A stretch of 64,000 nt of DNA from Paralithodes platypus (taxonomy: Eukaryota; Arthropoda; Malacostraca; Decapoda; Lithodidae): NCBI GenBank assembly GCA_032716605.1, contig CM064569.1, positions 14,928,847-14,992,846 of the forward strand. Reading direction: 5' to 3'. Positions within the stretch are counted from its first letter, which is position 1. Each line of letters starts with the position of its first letter. Positions 1-12,612 of this stretch are shown piece by piece. The position numbers were made by a program, and so were the translations under genes. Under the pieces are notes generated by a model. That model was not told where the DNA came from. It did not search any database and was given only the letters and a program-made list of their open reading frames with translations.

Positions 1-2
1 GT

Positions 3-404
3 AGAGTTTAGATAGTCAAAGAATTTGGGAAAGTTGGTAGAGTTAGGGAACAGATAGACAGCACAGAAATATTTAGTAAGAGAATGACAGGAAACTTTGA
101 GCCATAAAGTTGAGAATTCAGAGGAGTCGAAATCGGGAACACGAGAGCGAGTGAGTTTGTTGTGCACATATGTACAACATCCGCCTTTGGCTTTGAAACT
201 AGGATAGAGAAAGTAGGAGGATACAGAGAAGGGGCTGCTGGATGTTGCTACAGACACCTGAGTTTCGGTGAGGAAGAGAAGATCAGGTTTGTAGGAGGAG
301 AGATGGTGTTCAACAGAGTGAAAGTTAGAGGAAAGTCCGCGAATGTTGCAGAAATTAATAGAAAGAGTATCAGGCCGAGGTCCAGGTAATTTTGTGGGGT
401 CGTC
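3..404 (-). CDS. LINE endonuclease domain, N-terminal part (runs off the window)
   Basis: Read on the minus strand from about 404 down to the window edge, one frame stays open for about 134 codons without needing an ATG. It contains LSINFCNIRGLSSNF, then KPDLLFLTETQVS, then GGCCTYVHNKLTRSR and FSTLWLKVSCHSLTKYFCAVY. This is the start of an APE-type endonuclease as found in non-LTR retrotransposons: the Asn of CNIRGL and the Glu of LTETQ match the expected active-site positions. The enzyme would nick target DNA for target-primed reverse transcription. The rest of the endonuclease and the reverse transcriptase would lie left of this window. A poly-G/C tract and a poorly conserved leader lie just upstream (430-700). 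The family resembles a LINE common in crustaceans; that last point is from memory of the family, not a search. Confidence 0.8.
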
Positions 405-429
405 AGGGGATGGTCGGGCGGGTGTGGGG

Positions 430-725
430 ACATTTATGCACCCCCCCCTCCTCCCCCCCCCCCCCCCTGGGGACTCCGAGGCTTGGCTAAAATTCATAAT
501 TTTTTTTAAAATTTAGTGTGGAGGAATGAAGTGTGGTGTGAATGTTTAGTGTAGTGAAGTGGATAGGAGGAGGAGGTGTTTGTGAGAGCTAGCTGGATTG
601 CTCTGTGTAAATGAGGCACAAAGAAAATCAGTAAGAGAGGCCAAGCAAATGAAACAGGAGTTCCAGCGATTCTTTATCACATGCCTATAACCTCACGTGG
701 GTCTAGCCCTGATCGATTGGTGCCT

Positions 726-760
<35 letters not shown>
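430..760. other. LINE leader region, poly-C tract and AT microsatellite
   Basis: A run of C residues with few interruptions lies at about 440-468, and an alternating TA tract at about 729-759. Between them is unassigned DNA that may be the 5' leader of the minus-strand LINE ending at 404. No coding frame is seen. Confidence 0.5.
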
Positions 761-761
<1 letters not shown>

Positions 762-825
762 GGTATATATAATGCATAATATAAGCAAGACGATATATTT
801 TGTCGGTAACATAACCTATAAAAAA

Positions 826-1045
826 GATTCTTGGAGTCCTTGTCAATAACGATTTAAAAGACCACACAACAATACATTAGTGTTCGCCTTAGAGCAAATA
901 TAGTGTTCTGGTTTAGACTATATCGAGCAGTGTGTGAGCAACAGAACTGCTGACGTAATGCTGAAGCCCCACCCCTCTTTAGTAGCGCCTCATATGGATC
1001 ATACTGGCCAGTTTTTCTGTCCATAATAAAGGATACAGTCCAGCA
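826..1045 (+). pseudogene. decayed CR1-like reverse transcriptase fragment
   Basis: The plus strand reads LGVLVNNDLK near the start and, after frame disruption, NRTADVMLKPHPSLVAPHMD followed by HTGQFFCP. These match in order the segment LGVFVSNDLK ... NRTADVILKLYLSLVRPHMD of the better-preserved CR1-type copies at 29835-30839 and 32923-33873. The piece covers only the region after the RT palm and has frameshifts and substitutions throughout, so it is an old dead fragment. No 3' tail is visible. Confidence 0.75.
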
Positions 1046-1274
1046 AAAAAAAATCTCGAAAATTTCAAGCAATATTATAAATTGTTGTCTTATGAGTAAA
1101 GTTTGAAAAACGTGGGTTTGAATTCATTAGAGCCACATAGAAGGAGACAGGATACAAGAGGTGTTTATAATAGATGAAGGGCATAGTAGAAAGTAAAGTA
1201 TAACGTTATTGAAGTAGAGTACGTAATTGTGAGAAACTCAAACTAGTAGGTATATGTTTGATAAGTTCCGTATT

Positions 1275-1488
1275 TTAACCACTTTAACGCGATGATGCAA
1301 TTTTAATAATATTTTGGTTACCATTAGACGATTTTCTTTAGCTTTTAATATACCTTTAGGACTCAAAGGGGTAAACACGATCTCCAATTAACCCTCTGGA
1401 TAACACAGGTCCTTCATAAACTACTTGAAATCGTCTCATTGTAGCCATAATCAAAGTTATAAAGGTGTCATAGTGCTGAAGGGGTTGT
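1275..1488. mobile_element. MITE family D copy
   Basis: Left end TTAACCACTTTAACGC, right end GCTGAAGGGGTTG. The inner inverted repeats CATTAGACGATTTTC and GAAATCGTCTCATTG are recognisable. It is followed two bases later by a family C copy. Confidence 0.65.
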
Positions 1489-1490
1489 GC

Positions 1491-1711
1491 ACTATACCCT
1501 GTTCCAAATAGGTAGTCCAGAAATTGTGAACCCTAACCTCTGGAACTAAAAAAGAGCTAAAGCAAATGGGCTGTAACTTCCCACTCCTACTCCCTGGATG
1601 ACCCTTCCCAAACGGTAGACATATTGGTTCAATTACTCTAGTCCTTTGTAAGTTATAGAGGTTATTGTTCAAGAGTTTTGGCCTACTTACTTGGAATAGA
1701 GTATAGTTTGG
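1491..1711. mobile_element. MITE family C copy (TATA-ended inverted repeat)
   Basis: Starts ACTATACCCTGTTCC and ends GGAATAGAGTATAGT, so the two ends form an imperfect inverted repeat of about 60 bp or more. It has the internal features seen in three other copies (23463, 44194, 54567): CTCTGGAACT near the left and AAGTTATAGAGG near the right. A TA target duplication at the TATA ends is likely. Confidence 0.7.
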
Positions 1712-1722
1712 AGTCATGATAA

Positions 1723-1790
1723 TAAAGCCGGTGTCACACGAGCAGTTGTATCCGATAATCTGAATCCGAGTCTGGCATCCACAATAATTT
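1723..1790. mobile_element. MITE family E, 5' fragment
   Basis: TAA followed by AGCCGGTGTCACACGAG matches the terminal repeat of the complete family E copies at 31313, 33911 and 57291. The other end is missing. Confidence 0.6.
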
Positions 1791-1912
1791 AATAGTCTAT
1801 TTTATTACTTGTTTTGTAATGTAGTTGTGTTTCAAAGTTTCTGTTCATAATACTAACCCATAAAAGATATGATGACGGATAAATGCATATAAAATCCCAG
1901 TCATGTACTTAA

Positions 1913-2045
1913 CTTTTAACTGTCTTGATGGTGTAATGGCTAGTGTTTAAGATCTGTATGTGGTAATCCAGGTTCGAATCCCGGTAGGATCACATGCTTT
2001 CATTAATTTCATTGGGAGGTGTTTGATGTTGGGAGTTAAATTAAT
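1913..2045 (+). mobile_element. tRNA-derived SINE (family G)
   Basis: Polymerase III-type boxes are visible: an A-box-like TGGTGTAATGGCTAG at about 1928 and a B box GGTTCGAATCC at 1971-1981. A body ATTAATTTCATTGG follows. The same body recurs at 18568, 23852, 39585, 39888 and 56757. It is not an intact tRNA, because the anticodon region and acceptor pairing are lost. Confidence 0.75.
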
Positions 2046-2256
2046 AAATTAGATTATATATATATATTGTACACACTCTCTCTCGTTAGCTTTGTTCAAT
2101 TCAATGAGGTATTTTCTGCATTATATCCTAACGACCACTAAACAATTGTATTCTTCTTGTGAAATATTTTTGGGAATCAAACAATGTAATTCGAGGCGGA
2201 GGGTATATCTTTTGCGCTTAGAGTTTGTTCCTAAGTTGGTTAAAATCACCTAGTGT

Positions 2257-2535
2257 TCATGGCCCCCTTCTCCCTCATGTTTAGACCCATTGGTTTTGCG
2301 ATTTTAAGACGTTCGTTCACTAGTTTGGCAATTTTGATACCTTTCGCCCCAATTACTTTGTCAATACTAAGACCTTTCGTGCGGACTAGGTGTCCATTTC
2401 TTTCCTGGCGAGCGAAAGCGAGCCTGTAATTTTTGTTTAAACCGGCCTTCGCCTGGGACATTTTTCTACCGAAGAATGTACAAATATATCTTGAAAGGGG
2501 GTATAGGAGTTTTTTTTTTTTTAAACTTGATGGAG
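2257..2535 (+). mobile_element. MITE family A copy, ends decayed
   Basis: Contains CTTCTCCCTCATGTTTAG, GACGTTCG, TGGCGAGCGAAAGCGAGCC, the hairpin segment CCGGCCTTCGCCTGGG and ATTTTTCTACCGAAGAATG in the family order. The terminal repeats cannot be recognised. Confidence 0.8.
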
Positions 2536-3129
2536 GGCTTCCCTACATCCCCCTCCCCCTGACGCCCCCCCCCCCCCTACCCCATCCTTGAACCAGCACA
2601 ACAGTTAGGCCGGCCGCCATAAATATATCCGCCCACTAATCGGCCACATCGGTAAGAAAACGGTGAGTATGTTGTGACTCTGAGCTGGCTGGTTGGTGGA
2701 GCCCTGATGTGACCTTGAGCCAATCACTGCACCGGGTTACTGGAAATAGGGGATGTCAATATTGGGGATTTAATAATAATAAAAATAATAATAATTATTA
2801 TTATTATTATGTTCTTTATTGCAGGCATGGATTAAGAATACTGCGTGCATGAATTTCGCACTAAATATTGTATTTCATGGTCGACTAAGCAATATTTTAA
2901 ATACAGTCTTTAGAAAAAATACAATCACATACTTTGCCATCGCCTAGGATATCCACATGATTGTGTGTAGCATTATATGTTTATAACGAAAGATACATTG
3001 AAAACTGGAATATAAGTGATATACTGTATATATATATGATACCAAGTGATATACTGTATATATATATGATACCAAGTTAGAGGAACGTGTCAATTAGGAA
3101 CAAACTGCCACACCCTCACTTCGTTAAAA
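2536..3129. other. unassigned stretch with AAT microsatellite and a short duplication
   Basis: No gene is seen. An (AAT)n/(ATT)n tract lies at about 2770-2810. A 36-bp direct duplication containing TATATATGATACCAAG lies at about 3015-3078, immediately before the 57-bp array. Confidence 0.5.
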
Positions 3130-6100
3130 AAACACTTTGATAAACATCCGGACCAAACCAGCGATCAGGTATGAACGCTGCTAATTAAACACTTTCATAA
3201 ACATCCGGACCAAACCACCGGTCAGGTATGAACGCTGCTAATTAAACACTTTGATAAACATCCGGACTAAACCACCGATCAGGTATGAACGCTGCTAATT
3301 AAACACTTTGATAAACATCCGGACCAAACCACCGATCAGGTATGAACGCTGCTAATTAAACACTTCGATAAACATCCGGACCAAACCACCGATCAGGTAT
3401 GAACGCTGCTAATTAAACACTTTGATAAACATCCGGACCAAACCATCGATCAGGTATGAACGCTGCTAATTAAACACTTTGATAAACATCCGGACAAAAC
3501 CACCGATCAGGTATGAACGCTGCTAATTAAACACTTTGATAAACATCCGGACTAAACCACCGATCAGGTATGAACGCTGCTAATTAAACACTTTGATAAA
3601 CATCCGGACTAAACCACCGATCAGGTATGAACGCTGCTAATTAAACACTTTGATAAACATCCGGACTAAACCACCGATCAGGTATGAACGCTGCTAATTA
3701 AACACTTTGATAAACATCCGGACCAAACCACCGATCAGGTATGAACGCTGTTAATTAAACACTTCGATAAACATCCGGACCAAACCACCGATCAGATATG
3801 AACGCTTCTAATTAAACACTTTGATAAACATCCGGACCAAACCACCGATCAGGTATGAACGCTGCTAATTAAACACTTTGATAAACATCCGGACCAAACC
3901 ACCGATCAGGTATGAACGCTGCTAATTAAACACTTTGATAAACATCCGGACTAAACCACCGATCAGGTATGAACGCTGCTAATTAAACACTTTGATAAAC
4001 ATCCGGACCAAACCACCGATCAGGTATGAACGCTGCTAATTAAACACTTTGATAAACATCCGGACTAAACCACCGATCAGGTATGAACGCTGCTAATTAA
4101 ACACTTTGATAAACATCCGGACTAAACCACCGATCAGGTATGAACGCTGCTAATTAAACACTTTGATAAACATCCGGACTAAACCACCGATCAGGTATGA
4201 ACGCTGCTAATTAAACACTTCGATAAACATCCGGACCAAACCACCGATCAGGTATGAACGCTGCTAATTAAACACTTTGATAAACATCCGGACCAAACCA
4301 CCGATCAGGTATGAACGCTGCTAATTAAACACTTTGATAAACATCCGGACAAAACCACCGATCAGGTATGAACGCTGCTAATTAAACACTTTGATAAACA
4401 TCCGGACTAAACCACCGATCAGGTATGAACGCTGCTAATTAAACACTTTGATAAACATCCGGACTAAACCACCGATCAGGTATGAACGCTGCTAATTAAA
4501 CACTTTGATAAACATCCGGACTAAACCACCGATCAGGTATGAACGCTGCTAATTAAACACTTTGATAAACATCCGGACCAAACCACCGATCAGGTATGAA
4601 CGCTGCTAATTAAACACTTCGATAAACATCCGGACCAAACCACCGATCAGGTATGAACGCTTCTAATTAAACACTTTGATAAACATCCGGACCAAACCAC
4701 CGATCAGGTATGAACGCTGCTAATTAAACACTTTGATAAACATCCGGACTAAACCACCGATCAGGTATGAACGCTGCTAATTAAACACTTTGATAAACAT
4801 CCGGACTAAACCACCGATCAGGTATGAACGCTGCTAATTAAACACTTTGATAAACATCCGGACTAAACCACCGATCAGGTATGAACGCTGCTAATTAAAC
4901 ACTTTGATAAACATCCGGACCAAACCACCGATCAGGTATGAACGCTGCTAATTAAACACTTTGATAAACATCCGGACTAAACCACCGATCAGGTATGAAC
5001 GCTGCTAATTAAACACTTTGATAAACATCCGGACTAAACCACCGATCAGGTATGAACGCTGCTAATTAAACACTTTGATAAACATCCGGACTAAACCACC
5101 GATCAGGTATGAACGCTGCTAATTTAACACTTTGATAAACATCCGGACTAAACCACCGATCAGGTATGAACGCTGCTAATTAAACACTTTGATAAACATC
5201 CGGACTAAACCACCGATCAGGTATGAACGCTGCTAATTAAACACTTTGATAAACATCCGGACTAAACCACCGATCAGCTATGAACGCTGCTAATTAAACA
5301 CTTTGATAAACATCCGGACCAAACCACCGATCAGGTATGAACGCTGCTAATTAAACACTTTGATAAACATCCGGACTAAACCACCGATCAGGTATGAACG
5401 CTGCTAATTAAACACTTTGATAAACATCCGGACCAAACCACCGATCATGTATGAACGCTGCTAATTAAACACTTTGATAAACATCCGGACTAAACCACCG
5501 ATCAGGTATGAACGCTGCTAATTAAACACTTTGATAAACATCCGGACTAAACCACCGATCAGGTATGAACGCTGCTAATTAAACACTTTGATAAACATCC
5601 GGACTAAACCACCGATCAGGTATGAACGCTGCTAATTAAACACTTTGATAAACATCCGGACTAAACCACCGATCAGGTATGAACGCTGCTAATTAAACAC
5701 TTTGATAAACATCCGGACTAAACCACCGATCAGGTATGAACGCTGCTAATTAAACACTTTGATAAACATCCGGACTAAACCACCGATCAGGAATGAACGC
5801 TGCTAATTAAACACTTTGATAAACATCCGGACCAAACCACCGATCAGGTATGAACGCTGCTAATTAAACACTTTGATAAACATCCGGACTAAACCACCGA
5901 TCAGGTATGAACGCTGCTAATTAAACACTTTGATAAACATCCGGACCAAACCACCGATCAGGTATGAACGCTGCTAATTAAACACTTTGATAAACATCCG
6001 GACTAAACCACCGATCAGGTATGAACGCTGCTAATTAAACACTTTGATAAACATCCGGACTAAACCACCGATCAGGTATGAACGCTGCTAATTAAACACT

Positions 6101-7234
6101 TTGATAAACATCCGGACCAAACCACCGATCAGGTATGAACGCTGCTAATTAAACACTTTGATAAACATCCGGACTAAACCACCGATCAGGTATGAACGCT
6201 GCTAATTAAACACTTTGATAAACATCCGGACTAAACCACCGATCAGGTATGAACGCTGCTAATTAAACACTTTGATAAACATCCGGACTAAACCACCGAT
6301 CAGGTATGAACGCTGCTAATTAAACACTTTGATAAACATCCGGACTAAACCACCGATCAGGTATGAACGCTGCTAATTAAACACTTTGATAAACATCCGG
6401 ACTAAACCACCGATCAGGTATGAACGCTGCTAATTAAACACTTTGATAAACATCCGGACTAAACCACCGATCAGGTATGAACGCTGCTAATTAAACACTT
6501 TGATAAACATCCGGACTAAACCACCGATCAGGTATGAACGCTGCTAATTAAACACTTTGATAAACATCCGGACTAAACCACCGATCAGGTATGAACGCTG
6601 CTAATTAAACACTTTGATAAACATCCGGACCAAACCACCGATCAGGTATGAACGCTGCTAATTAAACACTTTGATAAACATCCGGACTAAACCACCGATC
6701 AGGTATGAACGCTGCTAATTAAACACTTTGATAAACATCCGGACCAAACCACCGATCAGGTATGAACGCTGCTAATTAAACACTTTGATAAACATCCGGA
6801 CTAAACCACCGATCAGGTATGAACGCTGCTAATTAAACACTTTGATAAACATCCGGACTAAACCACCGATCAGGTATGAACGCTGCTAATTAAACACTTT
6901 GATAAACATCCGGACTAAACCACCGATCAGGTATGAACGCTGCTAATTAAACACTTTGATAAACATCCGGACTAAACCACCGATCAGGTATGAACGCTGC
7001 TAATTAAACACTTTGATAAACATCCGGACTAAACCACCGATCAGGTATGAACGCTGCTAATTAAACACTTTGATAAACATCCGGACCAAACCACCGATCA
7101 GGTATGAACGCTGCTAATTAAACACTTTGATGAACATCCGGACTAAACCACCGATCAGGTATGAACGCTGCTAATAAAACACTTTGATAAACATCCGGAC
7201 TAAACCACCGATCAGGTATGAACGCTGCTAATTA
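3130..7234. repeat. 57-bp satellite array, about 72 units
   Basis: The unit contains ACATCCGGACYAAACCACCG followed by ATCAGGTATGAACGCTGC; 4105 bp divided by 57 gives 72.0 units. Most differences are single substitutions, chiefly GGACC versus GGACT and CTTTG versus CTTCG. Each unit carries a TAA in the main frame, so it is not coding. A 15-unit block (855 bp) is duplicated at 3358-4212 and 4213-5067. Confidence 0.97.
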
Positions 7235-7280
7235 AGATACTTGTTAAGAAAATAGGTCGCATTTCTATTCAACTTTCCTT

Positions 7281-7642
7281 TTAAGGGGGGTCACCTGTTT
7301 TTTGTTTATCCTTTTTTCTCATTTTCTGGCTTGTATCCATTCGGCCCCATTCAGCCTACTGTTTTAAGACAGGTGTCGATTTCTTACTGGTGAGCGATAG
7401 CGAGCCAGCATTGTATGGAGAAATCTGGCTTCGCCGGAGAAATTTTTCTATCGAAAAATGTAAAAATTTAGCCTGCAGTCAAAAAACACTTTAAATAATA
7501 TGCTGGCTCGCTACCGCTCGCCAGGAAAAATCGACACCTGGATGGGGATAAACGTCTTAAACCCGTAGGCTGAATGGGCCCGAATGGATACAACTCAAAG
7601 AGAGAGGGAGAGAGAAAAAAAAAACGAGGTTGGCCCCATTAA
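7281..7642 (+). mobile_element. MITE family B copy (long inverted repeats, hairpin cassette)
   Basis: TTAA at both ends (7281-7284, 7639-7642). The left arm ATCCATTCGGCCCCATTCAG is matched on the right by CTGAATGGGCCCGAATGGAT. TGGTGAGCGATAGCGAGCC on the left has an inverted counterpart GGCTCGCTACCGCTCGCC on the right. Between the arms are GGCTTCGCCGG and ATTTTTCTATCGAAAAATG. Confidence 0.85.
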
Positions 7643-7719
7643 TTTTCCCACGCTAATTGTTACAGTGAAAGGCCATGCGGGAACCGAGTTCTTTGTTTAA
7701 CTTTGTATTGTACCGCCAT

Positions 7720-7890
7720 CAACAATATACAACCACCACCATCAACAACAACCACCATCAACAACAATCACCATCAACAAGAACCACCACCACAACAATC
7801 AGCAACCACCACCATCACAACAATCCACAACCACCATCACATCTATCACCATCACATCAACCACCATCAACAACAATCACCATCTAAGGC
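7720..7890. repeat. CAACCACCATCAACAA-type microsatellite
   Basis: A degenerate ACC/ATC/AAC trinucleotide stretch. The short His/Gln/Thr-rich open frames through it follow from base composition and are not called as genes. Confidence 0.8.
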
Positions 7891-7916
7891 CCCGCTAGCA
7901 TAATTACAGCAATGCA

Positions 7917-8125
7917 TTAACCCCTTCGTTACCGGATCCGTCTTTTTAACTTTATTCTGGCTACTATTAGACGATTTTATTCAGCTTAAAATAGGCCTCC
8001 AGCAATTAACAGGCTTAGAACTATCTCGCTTAACCCTTTTTACTACCACAGATCCTTCTTATACTGCACACAATCGTCTAAATATAGCTAGCCTAAAACT
8101 AAAAGCACGGTAGAGAAGGGGTTAA
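7917..8125. mobile_element. MITE family D copy
   Basis: TTAACCCCTTCGTTACCGG at the left and AGAGAAGGGGTTAA at the right give CCCCTTC terminal repeats flanked by TTAA. The inner arms are ACTATTAGACGATTTTATTC and ACAATCGTCTAAATATAGCT. Confidence 0.85.
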
Positions 8126-8142
8126 TATTAGGTTATTCGATT

Positions 8143-8375
8143 ATTCTAGACCCCCTTCTCCCTCATATTAAACCCCATTCGTTTAGGTTATCTTAGACCT
8201 TTCGCCTCATTTCTTTGACAATATAAAGACCATTCGTGCCATTTTCCTGGCGAACGATAACGAGCCTGTAATTAAGGCTGAAACATTTGTCTACAAACAA
8301 AATTACAAATGTATCTCGAAGGAGTGTTTTGGGGGTGTTTTTACTAAGTTTGATAGAAATCTATGCAGAAAAATA
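8143..8375 (+). mobile_element. MITE family A copy, partial
   Basis: Contains CCCCCTTCTCCCTCAT, TTTCGCCTCATTTCTTTG, CTGGCGAACGATAACGAGCC and AGTTTGATAGAAATCTA in family order. The GC hairpin is deleted and the right end is lost in a C-rich tract. Confidence 0.7.
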
Positions 8376-8418
8376 GCCCCCCCGCCCCCTCCCCCGCCCC
8401 CCATTAATAGCAGTACAT

Positions 8419-8613
8419 TGAACCTTTTCTTCATTTTGTATTGGCTACCATTAGTCGATTGTGTACTTATCTACAGAAGGATTTGAGGGAGTCAAAAGGT
8501 TGATGGATATTGATTTTACCCTTATGGTTTGTAGGGATCCTTCCTAGTTTCAATAAAATCTTCTAGCAGTCGTAAAAATATGATGAAAATAAAGTCATTG
8601 TATTAAAAGCTTT
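8419..8613. mobile_element. MITE family D copy, diverged
   Basis: Inner arms GGCTACCATTAGTCGATTG and AATAAAATCTTCTAGCAG can be aligned to family D; the termini are eroded. It abuts the 40-bp satellite. Confidence 0.5.
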
Positions 8614-8639
8614 AGCATTATAACCATCACCAATACAAC

Positions 8640-11235
8640 CACCATATCTTACAATAACAGTTACTATTACAACCACAACCACCACCATTACAAAGACCAC
8701 TTCCTACAACCACAACAACCACCACCATTATAACGACCACTTCCTACAACCACAACAACCACCACCATTATAACGACCACTTCCTACAACCACCACCATT
8801 ATACCGACCACTTCCTACAACCACCACAACCACCACCATTATAAAGACCACTTCCTACAACCACAACAACCACCACCATTATAACGACCACTTCCTACAA
8901 CCACAACAACCACCACCATTACAAAGACCGCTTCCTACAACCACCACCACCATTATAACGACCACTTCCTACAACCACAACAACCACCACCATAACAAAG
9001 ACCACTTCCTACAACCACAACAACCACCACCATTATAACGACCACTTCCTACAACCACAACAACCACCACCATTACAAAGACCACTTCCTACAACCACAA
9101 CAACCACCACCATTATAACGACCACTTCCTACAACCACAACAACCACCACCATTACAAAGACCACTTCCTACAACCACAACAATCACCACCATTATAACG
9201 ACCACTTCCTACAACCACAACAACCACCACCATTCTAACGACCACTTCCTACAACCACAACAACCACCACCATTATAGCTAGCACTTCCTACAACCACAA
9301 CAACCACCACCATTATAACGACCACTTCCTACAACCACCACAACCACCACCATTACAAAGACCACTTCCTACAACCACAACAACCACCACCATTATGACG
9401 ACCACTTCCTACAACCACAACAACCACCACCATTATAACGACCACTTCCTACAACCACCACCACCATTAAAACGACCACTTCCTACAACCACTACAACCC
9501 CCACCATTATAACGACCACTTCCTACAACCACAACAACCACCACCATTATAACGACCACTTCCTACAACCACAACAACCACCACCATTATAACTACCACA
9601 TCCTACAACCACCACCGCCACCACCATTATAACTACCACTTCCTACAACCACCACCATTATAACTACCACTTCCTACAACCACTACAACCACCACCATTA
9701 TAACGACCACTTCCTACAACCACAACAACCACCACCATTATAGCTAGCACTTCCTACAACCACTACAACCACCACCATTATAACGACCACTTCCTACAAC
9801 CACAACAACCACCACCATTATAACTACATCTTCCTACAACCACTACAACCACCACCATTATAACGACCACTTCCTACAACCACAACAACCACCACCATTA
9901 TAACTACCACTTCCTACAACCACTACAATTATAACTACCACTTCCTACAACCACTACAACCACCACCATTATAACTACCACATCCTACAACCACTACAAC
10001 CACCACCATTATAACTACCACTTCCTACAACCACTACAACCACCACCATTATAACTACCACTTCCTACAACCACTACAACCACCATCATTATAACTACCA
10101 CTTCCTACAACCACAACAACCACCACCATTATAACAACCACTTCCTACAACCACCACCACCATTATAACGACCACTTCCTACAACCACTACAACCACCAC
10201 CATTATAACGACCACTTCCTACAACCACAACAACCACCACCATTATAGCTAGCACTTCCTACAACACAACAACCACCACCATTATAACTACCACTTCCTA
10301 CAACCACTACAACCACCACCATTATAACTACCACTTCCTACAACCACTACAACCCCCACCATTATAACGATCACTTCCTACAACCACTACAACCACCACC
10401 ATTATAACTACCACTTCCAACAAACACAACAACCACCACCATTATAACAACCACTTCCTACAACCACCACAACCACCACCATTATAACTACCACTTCCTA
10501 CAACCACCACAACCACCACCATTATAACTACCACTTCCTACAACCACTACAACCACCACCATTATAACTAGCACTTCCTACAACCACTACAACCACCACC
10601 ATTATAACTACCACTTCCTACAACCACAACAACCACCACCATTATAACTACCACTTCCTACAAGCACTACAACCACCACCATTATAACTACCACTTCCTA
10701 CAACCACAACAACCACCACCATTATAACTACAACCACAACAACCACCACCATTATAACTACCACTTCCTACAAGCACTACAACCACCACCATTATAACTA
10801 CCACTTCCTACAACCACCACAACCACCACCATTATAACTACCACTTCCTACAACCACTACAACCACCACCATTATAACTAGCACTTCCTACAACCACTAC
10901 AACCACCACCATTATAACTACCACTTCCTACAACCACAACAACCACCACCATTATAACTACCACTTCCTACAAGCACTACAACCACCACCATTATAACTA
11001 CCACTTCCTACAATCACAACAACCACCACCATTATAACTACCACTTCCTACAACCACCACCATTATAACTACCACTTTCTACAACCACTACAACCACCAC
11101 CATTATAACTACCACTTCCTACAACCACTGCAACCACCACCATTATAACGACCACTTCCTACAACCACCACCATTATAACTACCACTTCCTACAACCACT
11201 ACAACCACCACCATTATAACGACCACTTACTACAA
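8640..11235. repeat. 40-bp ACC-rich satellite array, about 65 units
   Basis: The unit contains ACCACTTCCTACAACCAC and ACCACCACCATTATAAC. Main variants are AACGACC versus AACTACC and CCACAACAACC versus CCACTACAACC. The AACTACC and CCACTACAACC forms become commoner toward the right, so variants are regionally clustered. Confidence 0.95.
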
Positions 11236-12180
11236 CCACAATACGCAACCATTACAACCATTTCTACGAGCACTACAGTCACTATTACTACGACCACTTA
11301 TTACAACTGCAACAACCAATTCTACGACCTCAACAACCAACATTACTGCAACCAAAATACACAACCACTACAACCACCATTACTACAATAACTACAACCA
11401 CTACAATAGCTACAACGACCACTTCATACAACTACAATACACAACCACTACAACCATGTATACGACCATTATTACTACGACCACAACAACCACCATTACA
11501 ACGACCACTTTTTACAACCACAACAAACAACCACTACAACCATCGCTACAACCACTGCAACCATCATTACAATGACCACTGTTTACAACTACAACAAACA
11601 ACCTCTACAACCATCGCTACGACCCCTACAACCACCATCGTTACGACCACAACCACAACAAACAACCACTACAACCATCGCTACAACCATTACAACCACC
11701 ATCCCTACGACCACAACAGCAACAAACAACCACTACAACCATCGTTACGACCACTACAACCATCATCGCTACGACCACTACAACCATCATCGCTACGACC
11801 ACAACCACTACAACCATCGCTACAACCACGACAACCATCATCCCTACGACCCCAACCACAACAAACAACCACTACAACCATCGCTACAACCACTACAACC
11901 ACCATCCCTACGACCACAACTGCAACAAACAACCACCGCTACAACCACTATCCCTACGACCACAACCACAACAAACAACCACTATAACCATCGCTACAAC
12001 CACCATCCCTACGACCACAACCGCAACAAACAATCACTACAACAATCGCTACAACCACCATCCCTACGACCACAACCATCGCTACGACCACTACAACCAC
12101 CATCGCTACGACCACAACCACACAACCACAACAAACAACCACTACAACCACCACCACTACGACCACAACCACAACAACCA
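11236..12180. repeat. degenerate ACN-rich repeat, continuation of the 40-bp array
   Basis: Irregular repeats of ACTACAACCATCGCTACGAC-like blocks. A plus-strand open frame of about 200 codons and three minus-strand Val/Cys-rich frames run through it. They arise because trinucleotide-like repeats lack stops, and none has a non-repetitive domain. Confidence 0.85.
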
Positions 12181-12339
12181 TATATCTAGTCAGGCTCACA
12201 CTGATTTTACTATCATTTCCTGTATGTCAGTATACCACAATAAAACAAAGTGAACCGGTTATTCTTGAAGTTATCTGGGTTACGGTGGGGGTCAGGTAGT
12301 GGTATTTCGTGACCACTGTGCTGAGTGACTTACCACAAC

Positions 12340-12612
12340 TACCAACATTACCATTACCAGTATTATATCTTACCACAACTACCAACATTACCAGTATTAT
12401 ATCTTACCACAACTACCAACATTACCAGTATTATATCTTATCACAACTACCAACATTACCAGTATTCTAACTTACCACAACTACCAACATTACCAGTATT
12501 CTAACCTACCACAACTACCAACATTACCAGTATTCTAACCTACCACAACTACCAACATTACCAATATTCTAATCTACCACAACTACCAACATTACCAGTA
12601 TTCTAACCTACC
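12340..12612. repeat. 34-bp satellite, left block
   Basis: Unit contains CCACAACTACCAACATTACC and AGTATTCTAACYTA, about 8 units. It is interrupted by a LINE at 12613 and resumes at 13819. Confidence 0.93.

Noticed and set aside
3130..7234. A CRISPR-like array
   Set aside because: Units are directly adjacent with no unique spacers, and the context is eukaryotic; it is a satellite.
11572..12189. A 205-codon Thr/Pro/His/Tyr-rich open frame
   Set aside because: It lies wholly in a degenerate ACN repeat with no unique domain, and long frames exist on the other strand too; stops are simply rare in this composition.
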